A DNA stretch of 64,000 nt from Pseudidiomarina tainanensis. GTDB taxonomy: Bacteria > Pseudomonadota > Gammaproteobacteria > Enterobacterales > Alteromonadaceae. The stretch is from positions 62,001 to 126,000 of the forward strand of contig NZ_PIQJ01000002.1 in NCBI RefSeq assembly GCF_004214835.1, in the 5' to 3' direction. Positions 28,101-36,080 of the stretch are shown piece by piece. The notes under the pieces were generated by a model. It was given only the letters and a program-made list of their open reading frames with translations, did no database searches and was not told where the DNA came from. A program made the position numbers and the translations under genes. How positions within the stretch are numbered: position 1 is the stretch's first letter; the number at the start of each line of letters is the position of its first letter.

Positions 28101-28640
28101 ATCAGCTAAGAGGTAACGCCACAGCTTGGGTTGCCAAGCTTGTTCATCAGTTGCCGCCATGGCGCCGCCGTTAGCCCAATCACTCAGCCAATCAGCACGA
28201 TAGATTTGGTATTGGTCATATAAATCGGCGAGGCGTTCGCTGAGCTGAAAACACTTACGTTGGTCTTGATCATCAGCCATATAACGGCGTAGCGGGGCGA
28301 AGTCAGGTTCATCTAAATGCTCTGGAAGCAGGCGCAAAATTCGCCATGTTAGTCGGTCTTTATCAAATGGCGAGTGCCGTGGCAGATCGTGTCCCAAAAT
28401 TGCCCGATAGGCTTGCCATTGAAAGCGAGCCGGCAACGTCACATCAACCATCGCGGCTATACCCAAGTCACGCGCTAAGTGTTGTTTGAGCCACTGTGCA
28501 ATACCATTCGATTGCACCAAAATCGTTTCGTTGTCTAATGCTCCGATAGGATATTGTCGATTAATTGAAATCACCAGATCAGTTAAATCCTGTAACCGAT
28601 GGCTATGGGCGACAATAAATCCTGGGGTAAGCTGACTCAT
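25176..28640 (-). CDS. recC: RecBCD exonuclease V, gamma subunit (Chi recognition)
   Basis: A 1154-residue protein (E. coli 1122) with a decayed helicase fold that binds Chi in the RecBCD complex. Signatures: GFIVAHSHRLQDLTDLVISI at the N-terminus, NETILVQSNGIAQWLKQHLA, FQWQAYRAILG, VFGISSLPKQTLEVLQALS, VMVMVPDIDQYAPHI, and FKYVCLLGMNDGDYPRTQKP. It is the first gene of recC-recB-recD-arfB. Unlike E. coli there is no ptrA protease gene between recC and recB. The upstream region is shared with the divergent lipoprotein gene (131 nt). Confidence 0.96.
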   Translation of the reverse strand: MSQLTPGFIVAHSHRLQDLTDLVISINRQYPIGALDNETILVQSNGIAQWLKQHLARDLGIAAMVDVTLPARFQWQAYRAILGHDLPRHSPFDKDRLTWRILRLLPEHLDEPDFAPLRRYMADDQDQRKCFQLSERLADLYDQYQIYRADWLSDWANGGAMAATDEQAWQPKLWRYLLADVGDSRWNNRAYLHQQFIESCRQRSAQQRPHTLPPRVIVFGISSLPKQTLEVLQALSRFTQVVLCVHNPCQYYWADIIDGKDIYDKEVKARQQRRHQQSINPDELHAYSHPLLASWGKQGRDYIRLLDSFDETDQLRPEFPALKLDLFEQPVPDQPSILDAIRYDILHLNSPSEAQTQWQNVSLDDGAIQFHCAHSPQREVEILHDQLLARFAADPDLKPRDVMVMVPDIDQYAPHIDAVFGRYERSDTRYIPYSLADQGARHQHPMLIALEYVLTISQQRASASELFDLLQVSAIQRRFGLREDQLATLQRWIDASGVRWALDEQHRQQLGLPPVRQNTWLFGLQRMLFGYAVGATEGFTPGWQNIEPLVDVGGLDADIVGALQQFLMVINEHFEQASQPRTPAQWASYLNDLLGRLFLPEADADVVLLNKLQQRLQQWLDATQSAALEIPVSITVVLESWLSQVDEPSLNQRFLAGRVNFATLMPMRAIPFKYVCLLGMNDGDYPRTQKPFDFDLMAHDYRPGDRSRREDDRYLFLEAILAAQQLLYISWQGRNIRDNSEKPPSVLVSQLLEHIQQVYGKRRDQSPWIIEHRLQPFHRAYFQASQPQSNGLFSFAEEWHVVHHGEPTAAPAVGELSAWLPPRALTVKQVSDFLKESAKLFTQVRLNTYLQEQTHTLRDEERFALTGLERWQLLQPTLHQVLRQLRDEHDVSSAEATIIAMLARYQRAGELPIGASGRLMRENLLADTQGLLERANELLIAYPEPVDTLQITQQFDHDLSLEATFPTLQKNRSGEHLWLQVTPSVIVDNKRKAYRPRPEHTVQLWVEHLLLNSHQATHSCLLGREGMIQFAPITQASAIALLTTLMQWVYRGLQEPLPLEIKTAFEGIKENHKDWQQATLNDSLDALHDKAQEFYDNGGYNQTAQKFVAVYTARYFPDYASLTAAETFNAMVQALYQPMLQHVFESLPTAEEHA

Positions 28641-28771
28641 GACTGTTCCTCTGCATGTGTAGTTGTCATCCTATCGAAATACCGCATCTGAAACCAGCCA
28701 AATCAAAAGTGATCTTCTGCTGTAATGTCGCTATATTTACAGCAATTCAAACCTGCGTATGGAGTCTTATC

Positions 28772-29302
28772 ATGCAACGCGTTTATCTCTTCGTAATATC
28801 GCTTATATGTGTCCTGTTTTTATCCGCTTGTGACGAACAACAACCGGTAAATAAGATTCCTGTGGGCGTGGCTGATGTTCCCAATATTCATCACCCGAAC
28901 GAGCAACACTTCACCTCCGGTAAACCTTCAAAAGATGATTTGGTGAAATTAAAAGAACAAGGTGTAACTGCTGTCATTAATCTGTTGACTGACGATGACA
29001 TGAACAACGACGATCAAGAGGCGCGCTGGGCACAAGAGCTCGGCCTTGATTATTATCGCGTCCCGGTTGGTGGCCCTAGTGATCTCACTCGCGCTAGCGT
29101 CGCAGATTTTGATCGAGCCTTGGCCGCCACGGCAAACCAAACGACCCTCATCCACTGCGCCAGTAGCAACCGGGTTGGCGCCATGATGGCGTTACATGCA
29201 GCTTGGTACGACAACGCCTCGAACGAAGCAGCGTTGCAAACCGGTCGTGACTATGGGCTCAAGAGTCTCGAGACACCCGTACAAAAACTGCTTAACGAAT
29301 AA
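28772..29302 (+). CDS. Phosphatase-like lipoprotein (beta-lactamase hydrolase-like / PTP fold)
   Basis: About 176 residues from the ATG at 28772, which has GGAG 7 nt upstream; the longer frame to 28655 runs into the recC divergent region. A lipoprotein signal ends in LFLSAC. The body has the DUF442/BLH-type phosphatase fold: GVTAVINLLTDDD, a YYRVPVGGPSDLTRASV segment, and the loop HCASSNRVGAMMALHAAW with a Cys and an Arg four residues later, as in BLH-type proteins. It would act in the periplasm or on the membrane surface. The substrate is unknown; sulfur-transfer or phosphatase roles are both possible. TrhO, a rhodanese-fold enzyme, is next downstream. Confidence 0.75.
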   Translation: MQRVYLFVISLICVLFLSACDEQQPVNKIPVGVADVPNIHHPNEQHFTSGKPSKDDLVKLKEQGVTAVINLLTDDDMNNDDQEARWAQELGLDYYRVPVGGPSDLTRASVADFDRALAATANQTTLIHCASSNRVGAMMALHAAWYDNASNEAALQTGRDYGLKSLETPVQKLLNE

Positions 29303-29375
29303 AATTGTGGTAGAATGCGTGCGCAAATTTTGACCTCGGATTTACGATCCGAATCGCCAAAGAAGGAAATAACAG

Positions 29376-30305
29376 ATGTATATTTGCGCCGCACTCTACA
29401 AGTTTGTGGAATTTAATGAATTTGAAGCTTTTCGTGAGCCACTTTATAACTGCATGATCAACAACGATGTGAAAGGCACGTTGTTGTTAGCTCGAGAGGG
29501 CATCAACGGTACCATTTGTGGCACCCGCAAAGGTATCGATAATGTGTTAGCGTTTATTCGCAGCCAAGAAGCATTTGCGGATACCGAGCACAAAGAGTCT
29601 CCGAGCGATAAACAAGCGTTTTATCGCACCAAAGTGAAACTCAAAAAAGAAATCGTCACCATGGGTATCGATTGGGTTGACCCGAAAAACGTTGTGGGCA
29701 CCTATGTTGAGCCAAAAGATTGGAACGATTTGATTCGTGACCCAGAAGTTCTTCTGATTGATACGCGCAACGATTACGAGTATGCCGTGGGTACCTTTGA
29801 AGGTGCAATCAATCCCAAAACGGACTCTTTCCGCGAATTTCCACAGTACGTTAAAGACCATCTCGATCCGGAAAAACACAAAAAAGTCGCAATGTTCTGT
29901 ACCGGTGGTATTCGCTGCGAAAAATCGACAGCTTATTTGAAATCCATTGGTTTCGACGAGGTATATCACCTCAAAGGTGGCATTCTGAAGTACTTAGAAG
30001 AAGTACCAGAAGAAGACACCAGTTGGAATGGTGATTGCTTTGTTTTTGATCAGCGCGTCACTGTGCGTCATGGCTTACAGCAAGGTGATTACGATCAATG
30101 TTACGCCTGCCGTATGCCGATCACTGATGAAGAAAAGCAGTCAGAACACTACGTGAAAGGTGTGAGCTGTCCACATTGTCATGACAAAACCACTCCGGAG
30201 CAAAAGGAGCGGTTTGCTGAGCGCGAAAAGCAAATTCAACTAGCGAAAAAACGTGGTGAGCAACACATCCGCGATGGCAAAGTCGATGAGCTCAATCGGG
30301 TTTAA
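29376..30305 (+). CDS. trhO: tRNA uridine(34) 5-hydroxylase TrhO (YceA-type rhodanese)
   Basis: A 309-residue cytoplasmic protein that hydroxylates U34 of tRNAs on the O2-dependent route to ho5U derivatives. Domains: an N-terminal acylphosphatase-like region ([34 protein letters not shown]), a rhodanese domain ([20 protein letters not shown]) with the active-site loop [30 protein letters not shown], and a C-terminal Cys-rich tail ([18 protein letters not shown]). A good AAGGA precedes the ATG. It lies 73 nt downstream of the phosphatase-like lipoprotein. Confidence 0.94.
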   Translation: MYICAALYKFVEFNEFEAFREPLYNCMINNDVKGTLLLAREGINGTICGTRKGIDNVLAFIRSQEAFADTEHKESPSDKQAFYRTKVKLKKEIVTMGIDWVDPKNVVGTYVEPKDWNDLIRDPEVLLIDTRNDYEYAVGTFEGAINPKTDSFREFPQYVKDHLDPEKHKKVAMFCTGGIRCEKSTAYLKSIGFDEVYHLKGGILKYLEEVPEEDTSWNGDCFVFDQRVTVRHGLQQGDYDQCYACRMPITDEEKQSEHYVKGVSCPHCHDKTTPEQKERFAEREKQIQLAKKRGEQHIRDGKVDELNRV

Positions 30306-30386
30306 TTGTTGTTCGTTGTGGCTTGAAATAGTCTATACTCGTTCATAGATACAACTTATAAATTAAATTCAAACAAGGAGTTAATC

Positions 30387-30860
30387 ATGCAACAGTTGAA
30401 TGTAATTGGTATTGACCAACATCACGCGGAACAACTTGCCGAGCGTTTAAACCAACTTTTGGCGAACTATCAGGTGATGTACATGAATGTTCGTGGCTTT
30501 CATTGGAACATCAAAGGTCAGGAATTTTTCGAGCTGCACGTCAAGTTTGAAGAAACCTACAATGACTTGTTGCTGAAAGTTGATGAAATCGCTGAACGTA
30601 TTCTGACACTAGGTCAGCGTCCGTTGCATGCTTACTCGACTTACATCAAGGCGAGTGAGATTCAAGAAGCGAAAGATATTCACGACGGTAAAGCTTGTGT
30701 ACGCGAAATTCTCGACAGCTACCGTGTGATCATTCGCTTGCAGCGCGAAATTCTTGAGATTGCTGGTGAAGCCAGTGATGAAGGGACTGCGTCATTGATG
30801 AGCGATTACATTAAAGAGCAAGAGAAAACGTCGTGGATGTTAACCTCCTACTTAGGTTAA
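30387..30860 (+). CDS. dps: Dps/ferritin-like DNA-protection protein
   Basis: A 157-residue four-helix protein forming 12-mers that store iron and consume peroxide at inter-subunit sites. The ferroxidase signature is intact: NVRGFHWNIKGQEFFELHVKFEETYNDLLLKVDEIAERIL, in which His, His, Asp/Glu are the metal ligands, described here in pieces as FHWNIKG, LHVKFEETY and DEIAER. There is no long Lys-rich N-terminal tail, so strong DNA binding is not evident. The ATG has AAGGAG upstream. A single gene with its own terminator at 30879-30903. Confidence 0.93.
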   Translation: MQQLNVIGIDQHHAEQLAERLNQLLANYQVMYMNVRGFHWNIKGQEFFELHVKFEETYNDLLLKVDEIAERILTLGQRPLHAYSTYIKASEIQEAKDIHDGKACVREILDSYRVIIRLQREILEIAGEASDEGTASLMSDYIKEQEKTSWMLTSYLG

Positions 30861-30878
30861 TCCGCTCTAAATAAAACG

Positions 30879-30903
30879 GCCGCGCTTAATGCGCGGCTTT
30901 TTT
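30879..30903 (+). terminator. Intrinsic terminator after dps
   Basis: A 7-bp all-GC stem (GCCGCGC and GCGCGGC) with loop TTAAT, followed by six T. It starts 18 nt after the dps stop. Confidence 0.9.
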
Positions 30904-30983
30904 ATACCTTTCGCAAAGTTTATTATTTTTGCTATGCTGAATCAGTAGTACCTTAATCCATGAAAATAAAAAGGAAAAATTCG

Positions 30984-31181
30984 ATGAACAAAGTCATTGG
31001 AATCGTTCTATTAGTGGTAGGTGTTATTTTGCTTTATTTTGGTTGGGAAGCGTATAACTCAGTTGCCTCTGAAGCGACTCAAGCGCTTACTGGCGAAACA
31101 ACCGATGAAGCGATGTGGTATTTAATTGGCGGCGCGGTTGCCGTGATTGTCGGTTTGTATGGCGTCATTCGCGGCAAGTAA
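30984..31181 (+). CDS. DUF3185 family small membrane protein
   Basis: A 65-residue inner-membrane protein from the ATG at 30984, with AAGGA 8 nt upstream; an ATG 24 nt earlier lacks a site. Two hydrophobic helices (VIGIVLLVVGVILLYFGW and MWYLIGGAVAVIVGLYGVI) flank a short polar loop (SEATQALTGETTDEA). This matches the DUF3185 pattern. No function is established. It is flanked by terminators on both sides, so it is transcribed alone. Confidence 0.85.
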   Translation: MNKVIGIVLLVVGVILLYFGWEAYNSVASEATQALTGETTDEAMWYLIGGAVAVIVGLYGVIRGK

Positions 31182-31218
31182 ATCGCGGAAATTAACACGT
31201 CGTTAAGCCCAAAAATGA

Positions 31219-31243
31219 AGCGAGCCAAATTGGCTCGCTTTTT
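31219..31243 (+). terminator. Intrinsic terminator between DUF3185 and the MFS gene
   Basis: The arms AGCGAGCC and GGCTCGCT form an 8-bp stem around a short AAATT loop, followed by six T on the plus strand. On the minus strand the T-run is interrupted but long, so it may also end the thiamine cluster. Confidence 0.85.
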
Positions 31244-32568
31244 TAATTCTGTTGCACATTCGGCAAACTTAAAGCGCGCAATGCCGCAATAATGCCAAGC
31301 AAAACCAATAAGCTGATAACCGCCTCAACCCCTGCAAAGCTCTCAAGCACACCGAGTAAAATACCTAGCAATAGCACAATGCCAATCACCGTATTCGAAA
31401 CGGCGGTAAATTGTGCGCGATTTTCTTGCGTCGCCATATCCACTAAATAGGTTTTACGGCCAACACGCGCACCGTGGTGCGCCACAGCGGCACTAAAAAT
31501 GAGTAATCCAGCAAGCCACTGCTGCGCCAATAGCTCTGGCATCATCATATAAAGCGCTAGAGCCACCGCCATAACGAATGAGGCCATTGCTGCGGCAGCC
31601 GCCATAACATGATGACTGGCGCTATCAGACCATCGACCCCAAAACCGTCCCGCAAGCATTCCCGCTAACCCACTTGCTAACATCAGGCCACCCAGACTCG
31701 TTAAACTACCTTCGCCGCTACGTTGAATCATCACCACGATATATGGAATAGCAAAGGCTGACGCAACTAATAAAGCTCGGGTTAAAACAAATTGCCCAAA
31801 GTTTTTGTCTTGCCACAGCAAACGAATTGATTTCAGAGCTTCAACCAGCGCATTACCGCCGCCTTCAGTGGCGCCGGGTACTTCTGGAACACTGGCGTAA
31901 ATAAGCGCTGCGGTAAACCATAGCAGTGCAGCAAAGCTCAATAACAGGATAAATAACCAAGCATCCCCTTCGCGTCCAATGTCGGTTACCTGCGGCGCGA
32001 AAATAATCACCAAAGCAGTGACCAACGAAAGCAATCCAGCCACTGAGGCAGCTAAGCCTGAGAGACGTCCACGCCGAGTTTTTGAAATGGTTTTACCTTG
32101 CACATCTTTAATAGCTACCGAACAGACGCCGCGCGACAAGCTAAACAAAGCCAACAAGATGACAATAGCCCAGCCTAATACGGTGCCTTCGGTCACAACA
32201 ATTGCAACGACCATACCTATGAGCGTCGCAGCTTGACCAACGCTACCTACCACCCAGAACCATTTTCGAATCGGGGTTTGTCGCATTTGTTGCGCAATAA
32301 ATAGTTGCGGTAGCAACGCCAAAGATTCCCGTAACGGCACTAACGCGCTAATGAATATGCTAGGTGCGCCCAGTGCTGTGAGCATCCAAGGCAAAACGAG
32401 GCGTGCGCTGACTAAGGAGTCGCCCAACTTCGTGAGTGTCAGTGACCATAAATGCGCCATAAACGCTTGCGGTTGATCGTTACAAGCACTCTCTGGGATA
32501 TCTTTACAAACCCGAGCATCTTCATCCTCAGCTAACAATCCGTACATGCGGTCAGTAAGCTTAGACAT
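31243..32568 (-). CDS. MFS transporter
   Basis: A 441-residue inner-membrane protein with about 12 hydrophobic segments and a 40-residue cytoplasmic N-terminal tail. Features fitting the major facilitator fold: HLWSLTLTKLGDSLVSARLV before TM1, RQTPIRKWFWVVGS in the TM2-3 loop, SKTRRGRLSGLAASVAGLL, and a gly-rich LAGMLAGRFWGRWSD in the second half. The start has GAGGAG upstream. It lies only 24 nt after the thiamine-kinase-like gene on the same strand, so it is probably part of the TPP-controlled unit; its substrate could be thiamine or a precursor, but that is inference. Confidence 0.82.
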   Translation of the reverse strand: MSKLTDRMYGLLAEDEDARVCKDIPESACNDQPQAFMAHLWSLTLTKLGDSLVSARLVLPWMLTALGAPSIFISALVPLRESLALLPQLFIAQQMRQTPIRKWFWVVGSVGQAATLIGMVVAIVVTEGTVLGWAIVILLALFSLSRGVCSVAIKDVQGKTISKTRRGRLSGLAASVAGLLSLVTALVIIFAPQVTDIGREGDAWLFILLLSFAALLWFTAALIYASVPEVPGATEGGGNALVEALKSIRLLWQDKNFGQFVLTRALLVASAFAIPYIVVMIQRSGEGSLTSLGGLMLASGLAGMLAGRFWGRWSDSASHHVMAAAAAMASFVMAVALALYMMMPELLAQQWLAGLLIFSAAVAHHGARVGRKTYLVDMATQENRAQFTAVSNTVIGIVLLLGILLGVLESFAGVEAVISLLVLLGIIAALRALSLPNVQQN

Positions 32569-32592
32569 AGACTCTCCTCGGGTGTGACACCG

Positions 32593-33375
32593 TTATAAAT
32601 GATGATGTTGCAAATGATGATGTAATTCGTACCACAAGCGACTAATGGTTTGAGACAGTTCTAACCAATTGGCGAGATGCTGCATATCAATGCGTTCACC
32701 CGATGCACCTTCGTAAGCATTGATGAACGCGCGCTGTTCGCCGTGTTCTAATTGATTCACCTGAATACAATTGGCGAGATCAAAATAGCGTTCTCCAAGC
32801 CCAGAATATTCCCAATCAATCACTTGTGGCGGCTGGCTCAAGAATAGGTGATGAAAAGCGAGATCATTGTGACAGAACACTGGATTGTTGCCAAAGCTAT
32901 CCAAGAGCTTGCGCTGTTGTTGCAATAACTTTTGAAACTGTCGAGCACGTTCCGGTTCATATTGTGCCAAATTGTCGCAATATCGTTGCACGCGGCAACG
33001 CAGCGACCACACTGGAACATCAACCGGTAAACGATGAATATGAGCACAAATTTCGCCTAAGCGTTGAATCTTCGTGCCCATCGATTTTTTGTCATGTGCT
33101 AAATCCGGCGTTTCTATAAACGCCTGTAGCATCAGCCCTTGTACCGGATCGTAATGCAAAACTTCTGGTGCTAGACCGTGATTGAATAGGATTTGCTGAA
33201 CCGTCACTTCTTGATCGCGATCGAGACCGTAGGGGTGATCAAAGCGAAAGTGTTTGAGGACATAAACGCCGCTGGTTGCAGTAATTTTATACACATCGTT
33301 GGCGACTCCGCGTAACAACGGTTCGGTTTTCATCACGCCGTGTATTGGTAAATTTGTTAACCAGTGTTGTTGCAT
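32593..33375 (-). CDS. Thiamine-kinase-like phosphotransferase (APH/choline kinase fold)
   Basis: About 260 residues. The ATG at 33375 was chosen; it has AAGGA just upstream and overlaps the pnuT-like gene by 19 nt, while a GTG 30 nt earlier is deeper in that gene. The aminoglycoside-phosphotransferase fold is shown by an N-terminal nucleotide region (LLRGVANDVYKITATSGVYV, LKHF) and the catalytic loop VFCHNDLAFHHLFLS followed by VIDWEYSGLGERYFDLANCI. The catalytic Asp is present, but the Asn that normally closes the HxDxxxxN motif is His. The context, after a TonB receptor and a PnuT-type permease under a TPP riboswitch, suggests thiamine kinase, trapping imported thiamine. The C-terminus ends in two His triplets encoded by a 15-nt duplication. 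Confidence 0.78.
   Translation of the reverse strand: MQQHWLTNLPIHGVMKTEPLLRGVANDVYKITATSGVYVLKHFRFDHPYGLDRDQEVTVQQILFNHGLAPEVLHYDPVQGLMLQAFIETPDLAHDKKSMGTKIQRLGEICAHIHRLPVDVPVWSLRCRVQRYCDNLAQYEPERARQFQKLLQQQRKLLDSFGNNPVFCHNDLAFHHLFLSQPPQVIDWEYSGLGERYFDLANCIQVNQLEHGEQRAFINAYEGASGERIDMQHLANWLELSQTISRLWYELHHHLQHHHL
32597..32623. repeat. Short tandem repeat in the kinase 3' end
   Basis: The 12-mer AAATGATGATGT occurs twice with a period of 15 nt. On the minus strand it encodes the two His triplets (HHHLQHHHL) that end the thiamine-kinase-like protein. Confidence 0.8.
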
Positions 33376-33923
33376 AATTCCTTTTGACTCCGACGCCAAT
33401 TCCACATGGCATATAGTATCAGTACGATATAAATCGCAAAAAGCCCACTCGTTTTTTCAAAACCTTTGATGGCATATAAGTATATATACACACTATCAAT
33501 CACCAACCAATATAACCAGTTAGAAAATAATTTCCGTGTGAGTAGCCATGTCGCAAACAAACTATACACCGTAGTAAAACTGTCTAACCACACTTGATCG
33601 GCGTTGGTATAGCGCCCCAACAACCAAGCACATGCGCTAGCTATCAGCGCCAGCAGAATAACAGCACGGGCATGCCACCACCACGAATACTCGGTGATGT
33701 CTTGCGCGGCAACCCGCGCCTGACCAAATCGCCATTGCCACCAGCCATACCCCGATAAAGCAACATAAATGGCTTGCAACCCTGCCTCCATGTACAGCTG
33801 CACTTGGAACATGAGCAAGGTATAAATTGCGCAACTTATAGCGCCTGCTAGCCAACACCAAACAGACTGGCGTGCTGCAAGCAATAAGTACAACAACGCA
33901 AAAGCAATGGCGATACTTTCCAA
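33357..33923 (-). CDS. pnuT: PnuT-type thiamine permease (PnuC family)
   Basis: A 188-residue inner-membrane protein with about seven hydrophobic segments, the size and layout of PnuC-family vitamin permeases. Signatures: SVWCWLAGAISCAIYTLLMF, LYMEAGLQAIYVALSGYGWW, and the substrate-site block NWLYWLVIDSVYIYLYAIKG (W-x2-W-x3-D-x2-Y). The TPP riboswitch upstream and the kinase downstream point to thiamine, not nicotinamide riboside. It lies 13 nt after the TonB receptor stop on the same strand. Confidence 0.86.
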   Translation of the reverse strand: MESIAIAFALLYLLLAARQSVWCWLAGAISCAIYTLLMFQVQLYMEAGLQAIYVALSGYGWWQWRFGQARVAAQDITEYSWWWHARAVILLALIASACAWLLGRYTNADQVWLDSFTTVYSLFATWLLTRKLFSNWLYWLVIDSVYIYLYAIKGFEKTSGLFAIYIVLILYAMWNWRRSQKELCNNTG

Positions 33924-33936
33924 TTTTCGCTCCCAA

Positions 33937-36009
33937 TTACATTGCGTAGTTAAAAGTTATACCAACTCGACGTGGCTCACCCCACTGGACATAAGTTGTA
34001 GGCTGATATTCATCACGTGGGTCATTACCAAAATAGAATCCGCGTGTGGCGTAATCTTCATTCGTCAGGTTACGTCCCCAAAGCTTGATGTGCCAAGCAT
34101 TCAATTGCCACTGCAAACTTGCATGTAATAGGCTAAAAGCATCGCTTTGGCTATTGTGCGAGTCAGAAAAGTAAAAACTATCTTTGCTGTCTATCTGCAC
34201 GGTAGCGCTGATATCGTTATTGAACTGCCAATGAATACCGGTATTCACCTGATAGTTTGGTGCTTGAGCCTGATCGCGACCTTCCATATCAACGCCGTCT
34301 TCAGTCACAAAACCTTCAATTTTGGTATCTAATAAACCAACGTTGGTAAACCATGAAAGCTGTGGCGTCAGCTTCAAATTAAGCTCAGCTTCAAGCCCCT
34401 GAACTTTGCCTCCCGCCGCATTTTCAATGTAACCAATAAAGGTTTGGGCGCGATTAATCCAACTTTTCAGTTGCACATCGTCGCGATTTTGCGCAAACAG
34501 CGCGACATTTAATGACAGCGTATCATCGGCGTTAATGTACTTATAACCTGCTTCTAAGCTAGTCAGGTATTCCGGTGCAAAGCTCGAGCGCTGCAACAAA
34601 AACTCTTCGAGTTCCGGGTTATCTGTTGCTTTACCCAATGCTTCAGCGTTCACGCCGCCGGTTTTATAACCACGTGACCACGTGATATAGGCCATATGCC
34701 CTAGTGCTGGTTTATAGTTAAGACTAATTCGACCACCAACCATGGTGTCCTTGGGATTCACCGCCACAGCGTTGGAGTCTTGATAGGTGTTACGGTAACG
34801 CTCTAGGCGCAATCCGGTGATCAATTGCCACTGCTCAGAGAGGTTTTGCGTGACCTCTGCATAGAGTGCGTTACGTTTGCTCGCATAATCACTGACGAAC
34901 ATATCATCCATGTATGTATCCCAGTTCATAAATTCGCGTTTTAAGTTCTCAGTTCGATCGAGATAGTACCAGCCCACCACCCAATCGGTAGGTACGCCAA
35001 ACATCGTTGCCGGCTGTGTACTGAGCCAACGAGCCTCAAAGGTTTGATCTTGGCGGTCGCGCCAATACGCGTCGGTCGATGAATATTCCCAACCTGGGGC
35101 GATACCGACATAACTCCAATCTTCATCGTAGCTATAGACCGTGTCGGCGCTCATGATGCTGTAACTGAGTACAGTTTCATGGGTATCCGCACCGGTATAC
35201 GACAACGCCATGCGCGCCGCTTTCATGGTCGCATCGTCTTGACCTGGCTCATCCGAGAGCGTCTGACGGGTATTGTCGAGTGAAAACGCATCATAGCCAT
35301 TATCTTGACGGTACAAATGCGCAGTTGAGCGCAATTGCCATGTATCGGCTAGCTCGGTCCACAAATTGAAACGAGCGATTCGCTCTGAACGTGATTGGGT
35401 GTCGTCACGCTGCAAATAAGTATTTTCGGTAAAGCCATCGTCAGCTTGCTGATACACACTCAGCCGAGCCCGTCCTAAAACGCCAAGTTCACCGCCAGCA
35501 GCAAAACCGCCTTCAACCGCACCATAGTTCGCTGCGCCGAGTTGCCAAAACCCATCAAACTGAGTGCCTGCTTGCGTGCTTTCGAGCACGAGCATACCGG
35601 CCATCCCATCCGCTCCGAAGCGCCCACTTTGTGGCCCACGATACACTTCCACTTGGCTGATATCGAATAACTGTGCAGCCTGACCTAAGCCGCTATAGTT
35701 GATGCCATCAATCAAGATGCCGACTGATGGATTAATCGGATCAACAAACTGACTACGTTCACCAATGCCGCGGATTTGTAAGAATCGCGCGCGTGAGCTG
35801 CCACTGGAAAAGTTAAGGTTTGGAATAATATTCAGCACCTCTTCCATGTGGGTGCCATGGCGTTGGCCAATCACATCAGAAGTAAGCACTGACACACTTG
35901 TTGGCGCTTCATTCACGTAAACAGATCGATATTGACCTTGAACCGCTATCCGTTCAATGGGGTCTTCGGAAGCAACGCTTGCAAGTAATAGTAAAGCAGG
36001 TGATAACAT
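33937..36009 (-). CDS. TonB-dependent outer-membrane receptor, probably for thiamine
   Basis: A 690-residue protein with a short signal peptide (MLSPALLLLASVASED), a TonB-box-like IERIAVQG, a plug domain (SVSVLTSDVIGQRHGTHMEEV, LQIRGIGER, VEVYRGPQSGRFGADGMAG) and a 22-strand-type barrel ending in EPRRVGITFNYAM with the terminal aromatic region. The long leader carries a TPP riboswitch, so expression should drop when thiamine pyrophosphate is plentiful; it is the first gene of the unit and would import thiamine or a derivative across the outer membrane. Initiation may be controlled by a hairpin over the ribosome-binding site (see 36010-36044). Confidence 0.9.
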   Translation of the reverse strand: MLSPALLLLASVASEDPIERIAVQGQYRSVYVNEAPTSVSVLTSDVIGQRHGTHMEEVLNIIPNLNFSSGSSRARFLQIRGIGERSQFVDPINPSVGILIDGINYSGLGQAAQLFDISQVEVYRGPQSGRFGADGMAGMLVLESTQAGTQFDGFWQLGAANYGAVEGGFAAGGELGVLGRARLSVYQQADDGFTENTYLQRDDTQSRSERIARFNLWTELADTWQLRSTAHLYRQDNGYDAFSLDNTRQTLSDEPGQDDATMKAARMALSYTGADTHETVLSYSIMSADTVYSYDEDWSYVGIAPGWEYSSTDAYWRDRQDQTFEARWLSTQPATMFGVPTDWVVGWYYLDRTENLKREFMNWDTYMDDMFVSDYASKRNALYAEVTQNLSEQWQLITGLRLERYRNTYQDSNAVAVNPKDTMVGGRISLNYKPALGHMAYITWSRGYKTGGVNAEALGKATDNPELEEFLLQRSSFAPEYLTSLEAGYKYINADDTLSLNVALFAQNRDDVQLKSWINRAQTFIGYIENAAGGKVQGLEAELNLKLTPQLSWFTNVGLLDTKIEGFVTEDGVDMEGRDQAQAPNYQVNTGIHWQFNNDISATVQIDSKDSFYFSDSHNSQSDAFSLLHASLQWQLNAWHIKLWGRNLTNEDYATRGFYFGNDPRDEYQPTTYVQWGEPRRVGITFNYAM

Positions 36010-36044
36010 GGATTATTTCCTCAAAACTTAGTCAGAAACAATCC
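36010..36044 (-). promoter_or_regulatory. Hairpin covering the start region of the TonB receptor mRNA
   Basis: On the minus strand GGATTGTTTC is followed after a 15-nt loop by GAAATAATCC, which pairs along 10 bp with one G-U. The second arm directly precedes the ATG at 36009 and includes the end of the GAGGA ribosome-binding site. This could be the translation-blocking arm of the riboswitch; the function is inferred. Confidence 0.5.
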
Positions 36045-36080
36045 GGTCGGGCAGGTTTTATAATGGAGTAAATTGCTACC

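Noticed and set aside
29336-29352. Perfect 6-bp hairpin (TCGGAT/ATCCGA) before trhO
   Set aside because: No T-run follows and it is short; not a terminator. It might affect trhO initiation, but there is no other support.
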